Of a DNA stretch of 16,510 nt, positions 1 through 5,999 are shown piece by piece (position 1 is the first letter of the stretch; each line of letters starts with the position of its first letter). The notes under the pieces were generated by a model. The model did not search any database, was not told the DNA's origin, and saw nothing but the letters and a program-made list of their open reading frames with translations. This DNA is from an uncultured Anaerolineaceae bacterium (lineage in GTDB: Bacteria; Chloroflexota; Anaerolineae; Anaerolineales; Anaerolineaceae). The DNA is taken from positions 1 to 16,510 of the forward strand of contig CALAEB010000351.1 in assembly GCA_937890875.1 (NCBI GenBank), given 5' to 3'. Made by a program: the position numbers and the translations under genes.

Positions 1-344
1 GGAACCGGATCAAACCCGCCGGGATTGAAAGGATTGCAGCGGAGAACACGCCAGATTGCCATCGGAACGCCCTTAATTGCACCATACTTATAAATCGCCT
101 GGTAAGCATAATGGGAACAACTCGGATAAAATCTGCAGGTATCACCCGGGAGCAATTTTGAAAAAGAATACTGATATGCCCGAATCAGCAACAAGAAAAA
201 CCATCGGGGAGTCGTATTCAACCTGAACGGCAGATCCCGAAGGCGAGGTTCCTTCACAGACGGTTCGTCATCCGCGCATGAACAGCGGTTGTCATGCATA
301 TGCATCGGTAAAGGGGTTGAAGAATCCGGCAGCAATTGGTTCAC
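1..344 (-). CDS. yidD: YidD, membrane protein insertion efficiency factor (3' end cut by window)
   Basis: YidD is a small membrane-associated protein that helps YidC/Sec insert inner-membrane proteins. The frame runs from 344 off the left edge (114 codons seen). The family core is clear: [11 protein letters not shown] at residues 70-80, then [18 protein letters not shown] at 97-114. It is preceded by a hydrophobic stretch [12 protein letters not shown] (48-59). Only a few C-terminal residues should be missing. The start is uncertain. GTG at 344 overlaps the rnpA stop by four bases (GTGA), suggesting translational coupling; ATG at 305 or 299 would give a more usual short N-terminus. None has a clear ribosome binding site. 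The N-terminal 35 residues upstream of the core are not recognisable. It is the third gene of the rpmH-rnpA-yidD operon; yidC would be expected just beyond the edge. Confidence 0.93.
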   Translation of the reverse strand, partial: MNQLLPDSSTPLPMHMHDNRCSCADDEPSVKEPRLRDLPFRLNTTPRWFFLLLIRAYQYSFSKLLPGDTCRFYPSCSHYAYQAIYKYGAIKGVPMAIWRVLRCNPFNPGGFDPV

Positions 345-697
345 TTTGGTAAAACAGAAGGTTTATGAACAGCGGCTTTCCGCAACAACTGCAACAAAAC
401 AGCAGCAATCTCAGCCGTCTCAGCTTGAAGAATCGGTTTCCGTGCCAAAACCAGGATCTGATCCTGCGGTTGAATAAAATCGAAAACTTCGTCCACAGCG
501 GCCCGTATCAATCGCTTCGCACGATTTCGTTCAACCGCCCCGCCAACCGATTTTGTGGCAACCACACCGATTTTAGCTTCCGTCTGATCCATGTCCGATA
601 AGATGATTAAAACAAGAAGCGGGTGCGGAAAGGATTTTCCTCTCAGCCTCACCCGCTGAATATCACTTGCTCGGTTCAGACGTTTCCGACGTTCCAA
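341..697 (-). CDS. rnpA: Ribonuclease P protein component
   Basis: RnpA is the protein subunit that binds RNase P RNA and helps mature the 5' ends of tRNAs. The 118-residue length is normal for the family. The basic N-terminus ([16 protein letters not shown]) and the signature [17 protein letters not shown] (residues 52-68), which carries the RNR motif, identify it. The start codon is TTG at 697: an in-frame TGA lies only 13-15 bases upstream and there is no ATG in a suitable place, so the start is well fixed although it is a non-standard codon with a weak ribosome site. It lies 66 bases after rpmH and overlaps yidD by four bases, the usual conserved arrangement, and is probably transcribed from the rpmH promoter. 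Confidence 0.96.
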   Translation of the reverse strand: MERRKRLNRASDIQRVRLRGKSFPHPLLVLIILSDMDQTEAKIGVVATKSVGGAVERNRAKRLIRAAVDEVFDFIQPQDQILVLARKPILQAETAEIAAVLLQLLRKAAVHKPSVLPK

Positions 698-763
698 AAG
701 TCTGCTCGCTCAGATTTGCGCATTTGTCTGATTGTTGCGTTAATTACAGCCCGTCCTGTCCTC

Positions 764-937
764 TTACCAGCGAATGCGTTTCACATGATTATTCATGGAA
801 ACAGTGAGGCTGTGGCGGCCGCGTGCGCGCCGGCGTTTCAAAACTTCACGCCCGTCCGCGGTTGCCATGCGTTCACGAAAGCCATGCACACGCAGGCGGC
901 GGCGTTTTTTGGGTTGATAAGTCCGTTTGGTTGACAT
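764..937 (-). CDS. rpmH: 50S ribosomal protein L34
   Basis: L34 is a small, very basic protein of the large ribosomal subunit. The 57-residue translation begins [20 protein letters not shown] and continues [20 protein letters not shown], which is the classic L34 pattern. It is longer than the usual 44-46 residues because of a C-terminal tail after LTV ([11 protein letters not shown]). The ATG at 937 is preceded by a purine-rich GGAAAGGAAAA ribosome site. It is the first gene of the rpmH-rnpA-yidD cluster, with its promoter at 1106-1134 and an approximately 160-base leader. Confidence 0.96.
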   Translation of the reverse strand: MSTKRTYQPKKRRRLRVHGFRERMATADGREVLKRRRARGRHSLTVSMNNHVKRIRW

Positions 938-1009
938 TTGTTTTCCTTTCCAGTTGCTTTCCTGTCAACGGTACTTTCCGGCCGGGTTCCGTCTGCCGCA
1001 GGCTCAGAC

Positions 1010-1046
1010 ATTTCAAAAAGTTTTTTATCCAAAAGCGTTTTGAAAT
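1010..1046. repeat. AT-rich inverted repeat in the rpmH leader region
   Basis: ATTTCAAAA (1010-1018) is mirrored exactly by TTTTGAAAT (1038-1046), nine bases in each arm with a 19-base interior. The interior contains TTATCCAAA (1025-1033), one mismatch from the consensus DnaA box TTATCCACA. As RNA it could form a hairpin in the rpmH leader; as DNA it might be a protein site. The rest of the 450-base gap between rpmH and the acetyltransferase gene (938-1387) has the rpmH promoter, a possible rightward promoter and no recognisable gene. Confidence 0.4.
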
Positions 1047-1105
1047 ATCGGTTCCCCTGACATCAACCAGGTGTTTCCCGTTGTAAGATTTCTTTTAGCC
1101 GCTAA

Positions 1106-1134
1106 ATTATATCTTAATCAAGTCTTCCGGTCAA
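1106..1134 (-). promoter_or_regulatory. Sigma-70-type promoter for rpmH-rnpA-yidD
   Basis: On the minus strand there is TTGACC (1134-1129), a 17-base spacer and a perfect TATAAT (1111-1106). This matches the housekeeping consensus at 11 of 12 positions with ideal spacing. It points at rpmH, leaving a leader of about 160 bases. It is the best promoter match in the window. Confidence 0.75.
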
Positions 1135-1148
1135 ATATATTGTTATGT

Positions 1149-1177
1149 TTGACAGCAATTCGAAATCCCAAAATGAT
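1149..1177 (+). promoter_or_regulatory. Possible rightward promoter toward the acetyltransferase gene
   Basis: A perfect TTGACA (1149-1154) is followed after 17 bases by AATGAT (1172-1177), which matches TATAAT at four of six positions. It lies back to back with the rpmH promoter. It would leave a leader of about 200 bases before the gene at 1388, so this is only a tentative call. Confidence 0.3.
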
Positions 1178-1387
1178 ATTCGGCAGTACTGTCGGTTTCC
1201 TCTCTTATCCGGACAGAATATCCGTATTCCGAACGCCTGTATATTTGCGGAATGTGGAAATATGATATATTTTTGATATAAACGGATCAGCTTTTTGCGA
1301 ATGTCCCGGTTTTCTTTCCTGGGACAATGCGCGAATTTGTTTTAAGATGTGTTTTGTATGCTTGTGCAATTAACTTTTGAGGTCGAT

Positions 1388-1942
1388 ATGAACACATACG
1401 ATAATCTCAGAATAAATCCGGTTGAAAAAAGCAACTGGAACGACTTTGAAGATTTTTTTGAAGCAAAAGGAATTTTACGCAATTGCTGGTGTATGGCCTG
1501 GCGCATGACAAAAGAGGAAAAGAAAAACAACACACCGGCCTGCCGTAAAGAATACATCAAAGCCCGCGTGCAGGCAGGCATACCGATCGGTCTTTTGGCA
1601 TATGGGAATGAACGGACAATAGCATGGTGCGCTATTGCTCCAAAGGAAAGTTATACCAATTTGGGCGGCAATGACAGCCTTGCCAATATATGGTCGCTTA
1701 CCTGCTTTTACATACTGCCGGAATACAGAAAGCGTGGTTTTGTGCATCTGCTGATTGAAGCGGCAAAGCAGTACGCGAAAGATAATGGCGGCCAGTATCT
1801 GGAAGCCTATCCGGTTGCGGAAGACTCCCCCAGTTACCGCTACATGGGTTTTGTCAGAACTTTTGAAAAAGAGGGGTTTTCACACACAGGCAAAGCGGGC
1901 AGCCGACGGAACGTTATGATCTGCCAATTAGCGGCAGCATAA
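1388..1942 (+). CDS. GNAT-family N-acetyltransferase
   Basis: GNAT enzymes transfer an acetyl group from acetyl-CoA to an amine; the substrate cannot be told here. The 184-residue product has CWCMAWRM at 33-40, a motif I associate with a soluble GNAT subgroup of unknown substrate, the strand LTCFYILPEYRKRGF (104-118) with the acetyl-CoA pyrophosphate loop R114-x-x-G117, and YRYMGF (150-155) near the C-terminus, typical of GNAT folds. The third small residue of the loop motif (G/A) is valine here. I chose ATG 1388 because GAGG lies six bases upstream; an in-frame ATG at 1349 would add 13 poorly fitting residues. It is the only confident gene on the plus strand and stands alone, with a bidirectional terminator about 190 bases downstream. 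Confidence 0.88.
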   Translation: MNTYDNLRINPVEKSNWNDFEDFFEAKGILRNCWCMAWRMTKEEKKNNTPACRKEYIKARVQAGIPIGLLAYGNERTIAWCAIAPKESYTNLGGNDSLANIWSLTCFYILPEYRKRGFVHLLIEAAKQYAKDNGGQYLEAYPVAEDSPSYRYMGFVRTFEKEGFSHTGKAGSRRNVMICQLAAA

Positions 1943-2131
1943 TTTCCAGTTTTACAAAATCATAGCGGATACCGGCAATTCGAAAGAAGATGCAGGCGCG
2001 AAAAACAATGAACGCCTGAAAAAGGTAAATTTGCAGTTTCGTTTGTTACATTTCCGCAAGCTGACTGCCGCTGCCCGAACCAAAGAAAGAATCTCTTTTT
2101 AATACGCCGAAATCCCGAATCCATATAAAAA

Positions 2132-2160
2132 ACAGAGACGTCCGGCTTGGACGCCTCTGT
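2132..2160. terminator. Bidirectional intrinsic terminator between convergent genes
   Basis: An 11-base stem with one mismatch (CAGAGACGTCC at 2133-2143 against GGACGCCTCTG at 2149-2159) with a five-base loop, extended by an A-T pair. It is flanked by an A-run on the left and TCTTTTATATTTTT on the right, so both strands carry a T-rich tail. It serves the acetyltransferase gene from the left and the secreted-protein gene from the right. The rest of 1943-2131 shows no gene; a CAGGCG/CGCCTG hairpin at 1993-2018 lacks a T-tail. Confidence 0.8.
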
Positions 2161-2194
2161 CTTTTATATTTTTATGGACCGTTTCAGGCTTTGC

Positions 2195-2220
2195 AGCCGG
2201 TCTATGTCCGCCAACCGGCT
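2195..2220 (-). other. Small hairpin at the stop codon of the secreted-protein gene
   Basis: AGCCGGT (2195-2201) pairs exactly with ACCGGCT (2214-2220) around a 12-base loop. It overlaps the first base of the stop codon of the gene ending at 2220 and lies just upstream, in transcript order, of the terminator at 2132-2160. It may be a 3'-end stabiliser or chance. Confidence 0.35.
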
Positions 2221-3719
2221 CAGTAACAGCGCCAGTTCACGTGGTCGGAGTAGAGTTTCCCGGTCATGTACAGGCCCAGATCAGAGAAATTGACCGCGAT
2301 GCTCGCCGGGGAATCACTGTTCATCTGGCTGCCCAGGCTGGTGATATAAACATGCCCTCTCAAAGTTACTTCACCACCGGGGATCAGCGGCACCCGGTTG
2401 CCTTCCGGAGCGATACTGGAAAGCCAGAAGAAGGAGATCGGATTTCCGCCATTGACTGCCACAGCGCCCGGAAGATTGACATAGCCCATCTTCGCGCCGA
2501 CATTGCGCAGCCGCACCTGGTAGACACCGAAGCGTCCGCATTTCTGATACAGCCCGACAACCGCTTTGTCATAGGTGTTATACCAGCCGGAGGGTTCAAT
2601 CGGATCGTCATCACCGAAAGATGCCTTGATCGGAGAAACCGGGACAATTTTCGCATTGCACAGTTCGGCAGGTCCGCGGCGGCCGCTCAGCGTGCCGGTC
2701 AGCATGACTTTATTCCCGCCCAGCCGCCAGTATGCGGTCAGCGGTTCCAGGTTGTTGGTATCGGTCAGCGGGTTCTTCAGTTCATCGATCTGAACTTCAA
2801 AGCGGATCTTATCGTTCGCTTTCACGTTCAGCCGCTGTCCCGGGTAGCAATAGTCGCCGCCCAGCGGATAACCGCTGCTGCCATACCGGGTATACCGGCA
2901 GATATAATCGGAATAAGCGGTAGTGCCGAGATAAACATCCGAAGGGACGATGAAATTGACGCCGGTCGGGACCGTGACATCCACCCGGAATTCCGCTTTG
3001 CCATTGCACTGCTGATAGTAACCATTCAGCGGTTGATTGATGACACCGGTCTGGCACAAATCCGGCGCGCTGGTATCCACCGACGAAGTTCCGCTGACAG
3101 TGAATGTTTTTGCCGGATCCGGAGCTGCCCAGCGGCTGTCGGATTGTGAAACTTCAACGTCAAAGGTCGGGTTTGCAGTTCCGTCAAAGACAACCGGAAT
3201 CGTCACATATCCGCTCAGGGTCGCCTTTCCGTCCGAACCGTAATAGACCTTTTCGCAGCTGTCACCGAACTGGGTGCGGCAGCCTTTGAGTTCATACTCG
3301 CCGACTGCGGGTCCGACAGAGACATTTTTAACCTTAATCGACCGGATAAAAGTCACATAAGGCGTCCCCGTGATTGTCCCCTGCTGTTCTAATTTGATGG
3401 TAACTTTCAGCTTGCCGTCACCGCACTTTACATAGGTGGCGGTGGCCGTCGCTGAGGCTCCATCCGCAAAGGATTTGGCTTCATAATTCGCTTCCGGCGT
3501 TACAGCAAAGGGTTCAACACTTTTGGAATCGTAATCGTCGAAAACATTATCTTCCGAATCCACACCGGCCAGGCCAAAGGATTCCGCATCCCAGTCTTCG
3601 ATTGTTCCGAAGTAACCGGAAACTTCCTCCTCATCCCAATCCTGTGCAAATACGGGGAATATTGAAATGCTCAGGAGTAATACCAGAGCCAATAAAATGG
3701 AAAGTGTTTGTTTTTTCAT
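2220..3719 (-). CDS. Secreted protein of unknown family with three cysteine-framed repeats
   Basis: I do not recognise this 499-residue protein. It has a clear Sec signal peptide (MKKQ, a long hydrophobic run, then PVFA before Gln26; no lipobox cysteine). A very acidic linker follows at 26-66. The remainder appears to be three divergent beta-rich repeats. Each opens with Y-x-x-C (C99, C238, C394) followed by an alternating V-x-V strand, and each ends in a threonine/glycine strand and a cysteine (C222, C354, C498). Ten cysteines in total, mostly bracketing repeats, suggest disulphides outside the cell. No enzyme motif or membrane anchor is visible. I chose ATG 3719 because it gives the signal peptide directly and has GAGG and AGGA upstream. 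The open frame continues to 3893, but that extension is lysine-rich and overlaps a likely regulatory region. The gene is monocistronic. Confidence 0.8.
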   Translation of the reverse strand: MKKQTLSILLALVLLLSISIFPVFAQDWDEEEVSGYFGTIEDWDAESFGLAGVDSEDNVFDDYDSKSVEPFAVTPEANYEAKSFADGASATATATYVKCGDGKLKVTIKLEQQGTITGTPYVTFIRSIKVKNVSVGPAVGEYELKGCRTQFGDSCEKVYYGSDGKATLSGYVTIPVVFDGTANPTFDVEVSQSDSRWAAPDPAKTFTVSGTSSVDTSAPDLCQTGVINQPLNGYYQQCNGKAEFRVDVTVPTGVNFIVPSDVYLGTTAYSDYICRYTRYGSSGYPLGGDYCYPGQRLNVKANDKIRFEVQIDELKNPLTDTNNLEPLTAYWRLGGNKVMLTGTLSGRRGPAELCNAKIVPVSPIKASFGDDDPIEPSGWYNTYDKAVVGLYQKCGRFGVYQVRLRNVGAKMGYVNLPGAVAVNGGNPISFFWLSSIAPEGNRVPLIPGGEVTLRGHVYITSLGSQMNSDSPASIAVNFSDLGLYMTGKLYSDHVNWRCY

Positions 3720-3761
3720 AAGAGTCCTAACCTCATTTCTTCCGAAATAAAATTCCCGTTT

Positions 3762-3807
3762 TTGTACTTCAAATAAAATAAGTACATTCTTATTGTTGCA
3801 AGTACAA
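3762..3807. promoter_or_regulatory. Triplicated TTGTACTT-like word upstream of the secreted-protein gene
   Basis: The word TTGTACTT occurs at 3762-3769 on the plus strand. It occurs again on the minus strand as an exact copy (plus-strand AAGTACAA, 3800-3807) and as a near copy ATGTACTT (plus-strand AAGTACAT, 3780-3787). The GTAC cores are 18 and 20 bases apart, about two helical turns. They lie 45-90 bases upstream of the ATG at 3719 and cover a weak promoter-like pair (TTGCAA, 17 bases, TTTTAT). This looks like a multi-site operator, but no regulator is visible. Confidence 0.35.
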
Positions 3808-3920
3808 TGCCATTTACGGCATTTTCGGGTTTTATCATCCCGCGGATTTTTAAAATCCAGCTTTTCATTATCTTGCTTCTTATAAGAGTGCATGTTTTAA
3901 GCCAAAAAGAATTGTTCCCC

Positions 3921-3972
3921 AAAAATGAAGAAGCGTCACTGACGTAATTCGCAGTGACGCTTCTTCATTTTT
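3921..3972. terminator. Perfect 21-bp hairpin, probable bidirectional terminator
   Basis: The arms 3921-3941 and 3952-3972 are perfect reverse complements over 21 bases with a ten-base loop. The outer ends are AAAAATGAAG and CTTCATTTTT, so each strand ends the stem in five Ts. It directly follows the stop codon of the small leftward ORF at 3973-4098 and precedes the regulatory region of the secreted-protein gene. Confidence 0.7.
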
Positions 3973-4098
3973 CTAAACCCTCACAGCGATCGTCCCGTCA
4001 AGATAACTGCCGAAAACGGCGTAAGAACACCGTGTTGGAGCGAAGGCTATATTCATTCTCAAGCACCCCAAGGCAGACGAGGGACCGGATAAAAACAT
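3973..4098 (-). CDS. Possible 41-residue small protein between two hairpins
   Basis: A leftward frame from ATG 4098 to TAG 3973 encodes 41 residues, beginning MFLSGPSSALGCLRMN and ending YLDGTIAVRV. It fills almost exactly the space between the pepA-side hairpin (4107-4141) and the 21-bp hairpin (3921-3972), whose stem starts right after the stop. There is no convincing ribosome site; an internal ATG (residue 15) follows a weak GAG. I do not recognise the sequence. It could be the remnant C-terminus of a lost gene, part of a non-coding RNA, or chance. Confidence 0.2.
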   Translation of the reverse strand: MFLSGPSSALGCLRMNIAFAPTRCSYAVFGSYLDGTIAVRV

Positions 4099-4106
4099 AT
4101 TGAAAC

Positions 4107-4141
4107 AAACGTGGGGCGTGCCAATGACACGCCCCACGTTT
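4107..4141. terminator. Terminator downstream of pepA
   Basis: A perfect 14-bp stem (4107-4120 with 4128-4141, arms AAACGTGGGGCGTG and its complement) closes a seven-base loop. It lies 48 bases after the pepA stop codon on the minus strand and continues into GTTTC. The T-tail is short, but the GC-rich core and position make a terminator the likely role. Confidence 0.7.
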
Positions 4142-4189
4142 CTTATTCCGTAAGAATCTTCGATATATTGCCTGTTGCCCAGCCTGGCT

Positions 4190-5578
4190 CTACAACCCTT
4201 TCATCCAATCCAGCAAAAGCCGGACCCCGAATCCGGTTGCGCCGGGAACAGCGTAAGCCGAAGCTTTTTCGGAATCCGCCACGCCGGCAATATCAAAATG
4301 CGCCCAGGGAACATCTTCCTTCACAAACTGTTTCAGGAAAATCCCGCCGGTCACCGGTGATCCCCAACGTCCGCCGGAGTTCTTGATGTCCGCGTCCGTG
4401 CTCTTGATCAATTCGGCGTAGTCATCGTCATGCGGCAGCCGCCAGATCCGCTCCCAGGTCTTTTCACCCGAAGCGAACAACGCATTAAACAAATCCGAGT
4501 CATTGCTCAACACCCCCGCGCGGACATGGCCGTAAGCCACGACACAGCCGCCGGTCAGCGTCGCCAGATCAATCAACGCGGCCGGTTCATAATGCTGCTG
4601 CGCGTAGGTCAACCCATCCGCCAGGACCAGCCGTCCCTCGGCATCCGTACTGATGACTTCAATCGTCAACCCGGAAAGGCTGCGCAGAATATCATCCGGG
4701 CGATAAGATTGCGCACTCAGCATATTTTCCGCTGCGCAGATCACACCAATGATCGGCGTCTCATACTTCAGCGCAGCGGCAGCCCGCAAAGTGCCCAGCA
4801 CAGCCATCGCGCCGCATTTGTCATATTTCATCCCCACCATGCTGTCCGCCGGTTTAATGGAGTAGCCGCCGGAATCAAACGTGATCGCCTTGCCGACCAG
4901 GACAACCGGCTTTGCCTTTTTGGTACCGGGATATTCCAGAAGAATCATGCGGGACGGGGTTTGGCTGCCCTGCCCAACCGCGACGATCGACCCGGCGCCC
5001 ATTTCCGCCAGAGCCTGTTCATCCAAAACCGTACATTTCAACCCATATTCATGAGCCAAAAGCTGGCTCCGTTCCGCCAAAGTCTCCGGATTGATCACGG
5101 AAGCCGGCTCATGTGCCCAATCCCGCGCCATATTCACCGCATCGCAAACGATCCGCCGTTCTTCCAACAGCAGATGATATGCCTGATCCAGATAAAGGAC
5201 GGACTCCTTTTTCTCAGGCGCATCTTTTTTGTAGCGGTCAAACTCAAAACTGCCGAGCAGCAGTCCCTCTATCAGACTGGCTTTTTCGGCATCTTCCGCT
5301 ACATCCGCCAGTTCAAGCCAGGCCGTTTCCGGTGCGGCGGTTTTCAGCCAGCCGGCGATTCTTCCGCCGATGGCGCGGTATGAATCCGCGTTCAGCTTTT
5401 CGCCGGCAAAAAAGGTCACAACCATATCTCCGGCAGATTTCTCAACGACAAAATCACCGGCTTTTTTCAACGGCAAATCGGTATCACCGCTCACGATGCG
5501 GAGAATTGTCGTGTTCCGCGGTTTTTGATCAACAGTTTTTACACCCAATGTCGATTTTTTATTTAAAATATCGTTCAT
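4190..5578 (-). CDS. pepA: Leucyl aminopeptidase, M17 family
   Basis: M17 aminopeptidases are cytoplasmic two-metal enzymes, usually hexameric, that remove N-terminal residues from peptides. This 462-residue protein is slightly shorter than the E. coli enzyme, mainly in the N-terminal domain (about 1-140). The C-terminal catalytic domain is complete: GKAITFDSGGYSIKP (229-243) gives K230, D235 and the catalytic K242; MKYDKCGA (250-257) gives D253; and STDAEGRLVLADGL (310-323) gives D312, E314 and R316. These sit exactly 20 residues before the bovine lens enzyme ligands (K250, D255, D273, D332, E334), so the enzyme should be active. The ATG at 5578 follows AAGGAATGA. It is transcribed alone, with its own promoter at 5604-5633 and a hairpin downstream. 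Confidence 0.95.
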   Translation of the reverse strand: MNDILNKKSTLGVKTVDQKPRNTTILRIVSGDTDLPLKKAGDFVVEKSAGDMVVTFFAGEKLNADSYRAIGGRIAGWLKTAAPETAWLELADVAEDAEKASLIEGLLLGSFEFDRYKKDAPEKKESVLYLDQAYHLLLEERRIVCDAVNMARDWAHEPASVINPETLAERSQLLAHEYGLKCTVLDEQALAEMGAGSIVAVGQGSQTPSRMILLEYPGTKKAKPVVLVGKAITFDSGGYSIKPADSMVGMKYDKCGAMAVLGTLRAAAALKYETPIIGVICAAENMLSAQSYRPDDILRSLSGLTIEVISTDAEGRLVLADGLTYAQQHYEPAALIDLATLTGGCVVAYGHVRAGVLSNDSDLFNALFASGEKTWERIWRLPHDDDYAELIKSTDADIKNSGGRWGSPVTGGIFLKQFVKEDVPWAHFDIAGVADSEKASAYAVPGATGFGVRLLLDWMKGL

Positions 5579-5603
5579 TCATTCCTTCTGTGTACAAATT
5601 CTC

Positions 5604-5633
5604 ATTTTAGCGCCCGACTGAAAACACGGACAA
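5604..5633 (-). promoter_or_regulatory. Promoter for pepA
   Basis: On the minus strand TTGTCC (5633-5628) is followed by an 18-base spacer and TAAAAT (5609-5604), four and five of six consensus matches. Transcription would begin about 20 bases upstream of the pepA ATG. It lies just beyond the hairpin at 5658-5708. Confidence 0.5.
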
Positions 5634-5657
5634 CGATTCGAAACATAGGAAGGATTC

Positions 5658-5708
5658 TTTGTTGTTCTTCTGTTTTTGCGCTCCGCGCAAAAACAGAAGA
5701 ACAACAAA
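5658..5708. terminator. Perfect 24-bp hairpin between the gcv operon and pepA
   Basis: The arms 5658-5681 and 5685-5708 are exact reverse complements over 24 bases with a three-base loop (TCC). The outer half is T-rich on one arm (TTTGTTGTTCTTCTG) and A-rich on the other. It lies immediately upstream of the pepA promoter and about 290 bases after gcvPB, so it probably separates the two transcripts. There is no free T-run beyond the stem on the minus strand. Confidence 0.6.
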
Positions 5709-5840
5709 ATTTCTCTCCTTATTCGAAAGGTCTGTCTGAATTTCGAGTTGCTGAAACGCGGGAAACAAGCCGAGAGGCAATATGGTTGTCTCTCTCCCGG
5801 TCAGCTGCGCTGCAGAAATCCAAATACGGGAAAATATTCA

Positions 5841-5883
5841 GTGGTTCATCCGGTTTTTGCGAAACGAAAACCGGATGAACCAC
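5841..5883. terminator. Perfect 17-bp hairpin downstream of gcvPB
   Basis: GTGGTTCATCCGGTTTT (5841-5857) pairs perfectly with 5867-5883 around a nine-base loop. It is the first strong structure after the gcvPB stop, 117 bases downstream. Four Ts lie inside the stem rather than after it, so it may be a terminator or an mRNA end-stabilising structure. The remaining parts of 5579-5999 show no convincing gene on either strand. Confidence 0.5.
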
Positions 5884-5999
5884 AAGCTGCCCTTTTCATC
5901 TACGACGAATCCGCTTATTCCGCGCTGGTCAAGCAGGGGCAAAGGAATTAACGATTCATCCGACAGTCCCAAACCACCGCCCTTCGCGCGAAAACGTCT

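Noticed and set aside
2241..3149. A 302-codon plus-strand open frame
   Set aside because: Antisense to the secreted-protein gene, which has a signal peptide, ribosome site and repeat structure; the antisense product shows none.
3720..3893. N-terminal extension of the secreted protein to a start at 3893
   Set aside because: It would bury the signal peptide after 58 charged residues and would overlap the AAGTAC repeats; ATG 3719 has a better ribosome site.
3973..4106. Known housekeeping RNA (SRP RNA, RNase P RNA, tmRNA) between the hairpins
   Set aside because: The fragment CCAAGGCAG recalls part of SRP RNA, but the conserved core and partner strand are missing; RNase P and tmRNA signatures are also absent.
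4430..5383. A 317-codon plus-strand open frame
   Set aside because: Entirely antisense to pepA, whose metal-ligand motifs are all present; the translation has shadow-type composition.
5838..5999. A leftward open stretch after gcvPB and a rightward frame at 5676-5951
   Set aside because: Both cross perfect hairpins, lack ribosome sites and show no recognisable motif; the similarity to coding sequence is not better than chance.
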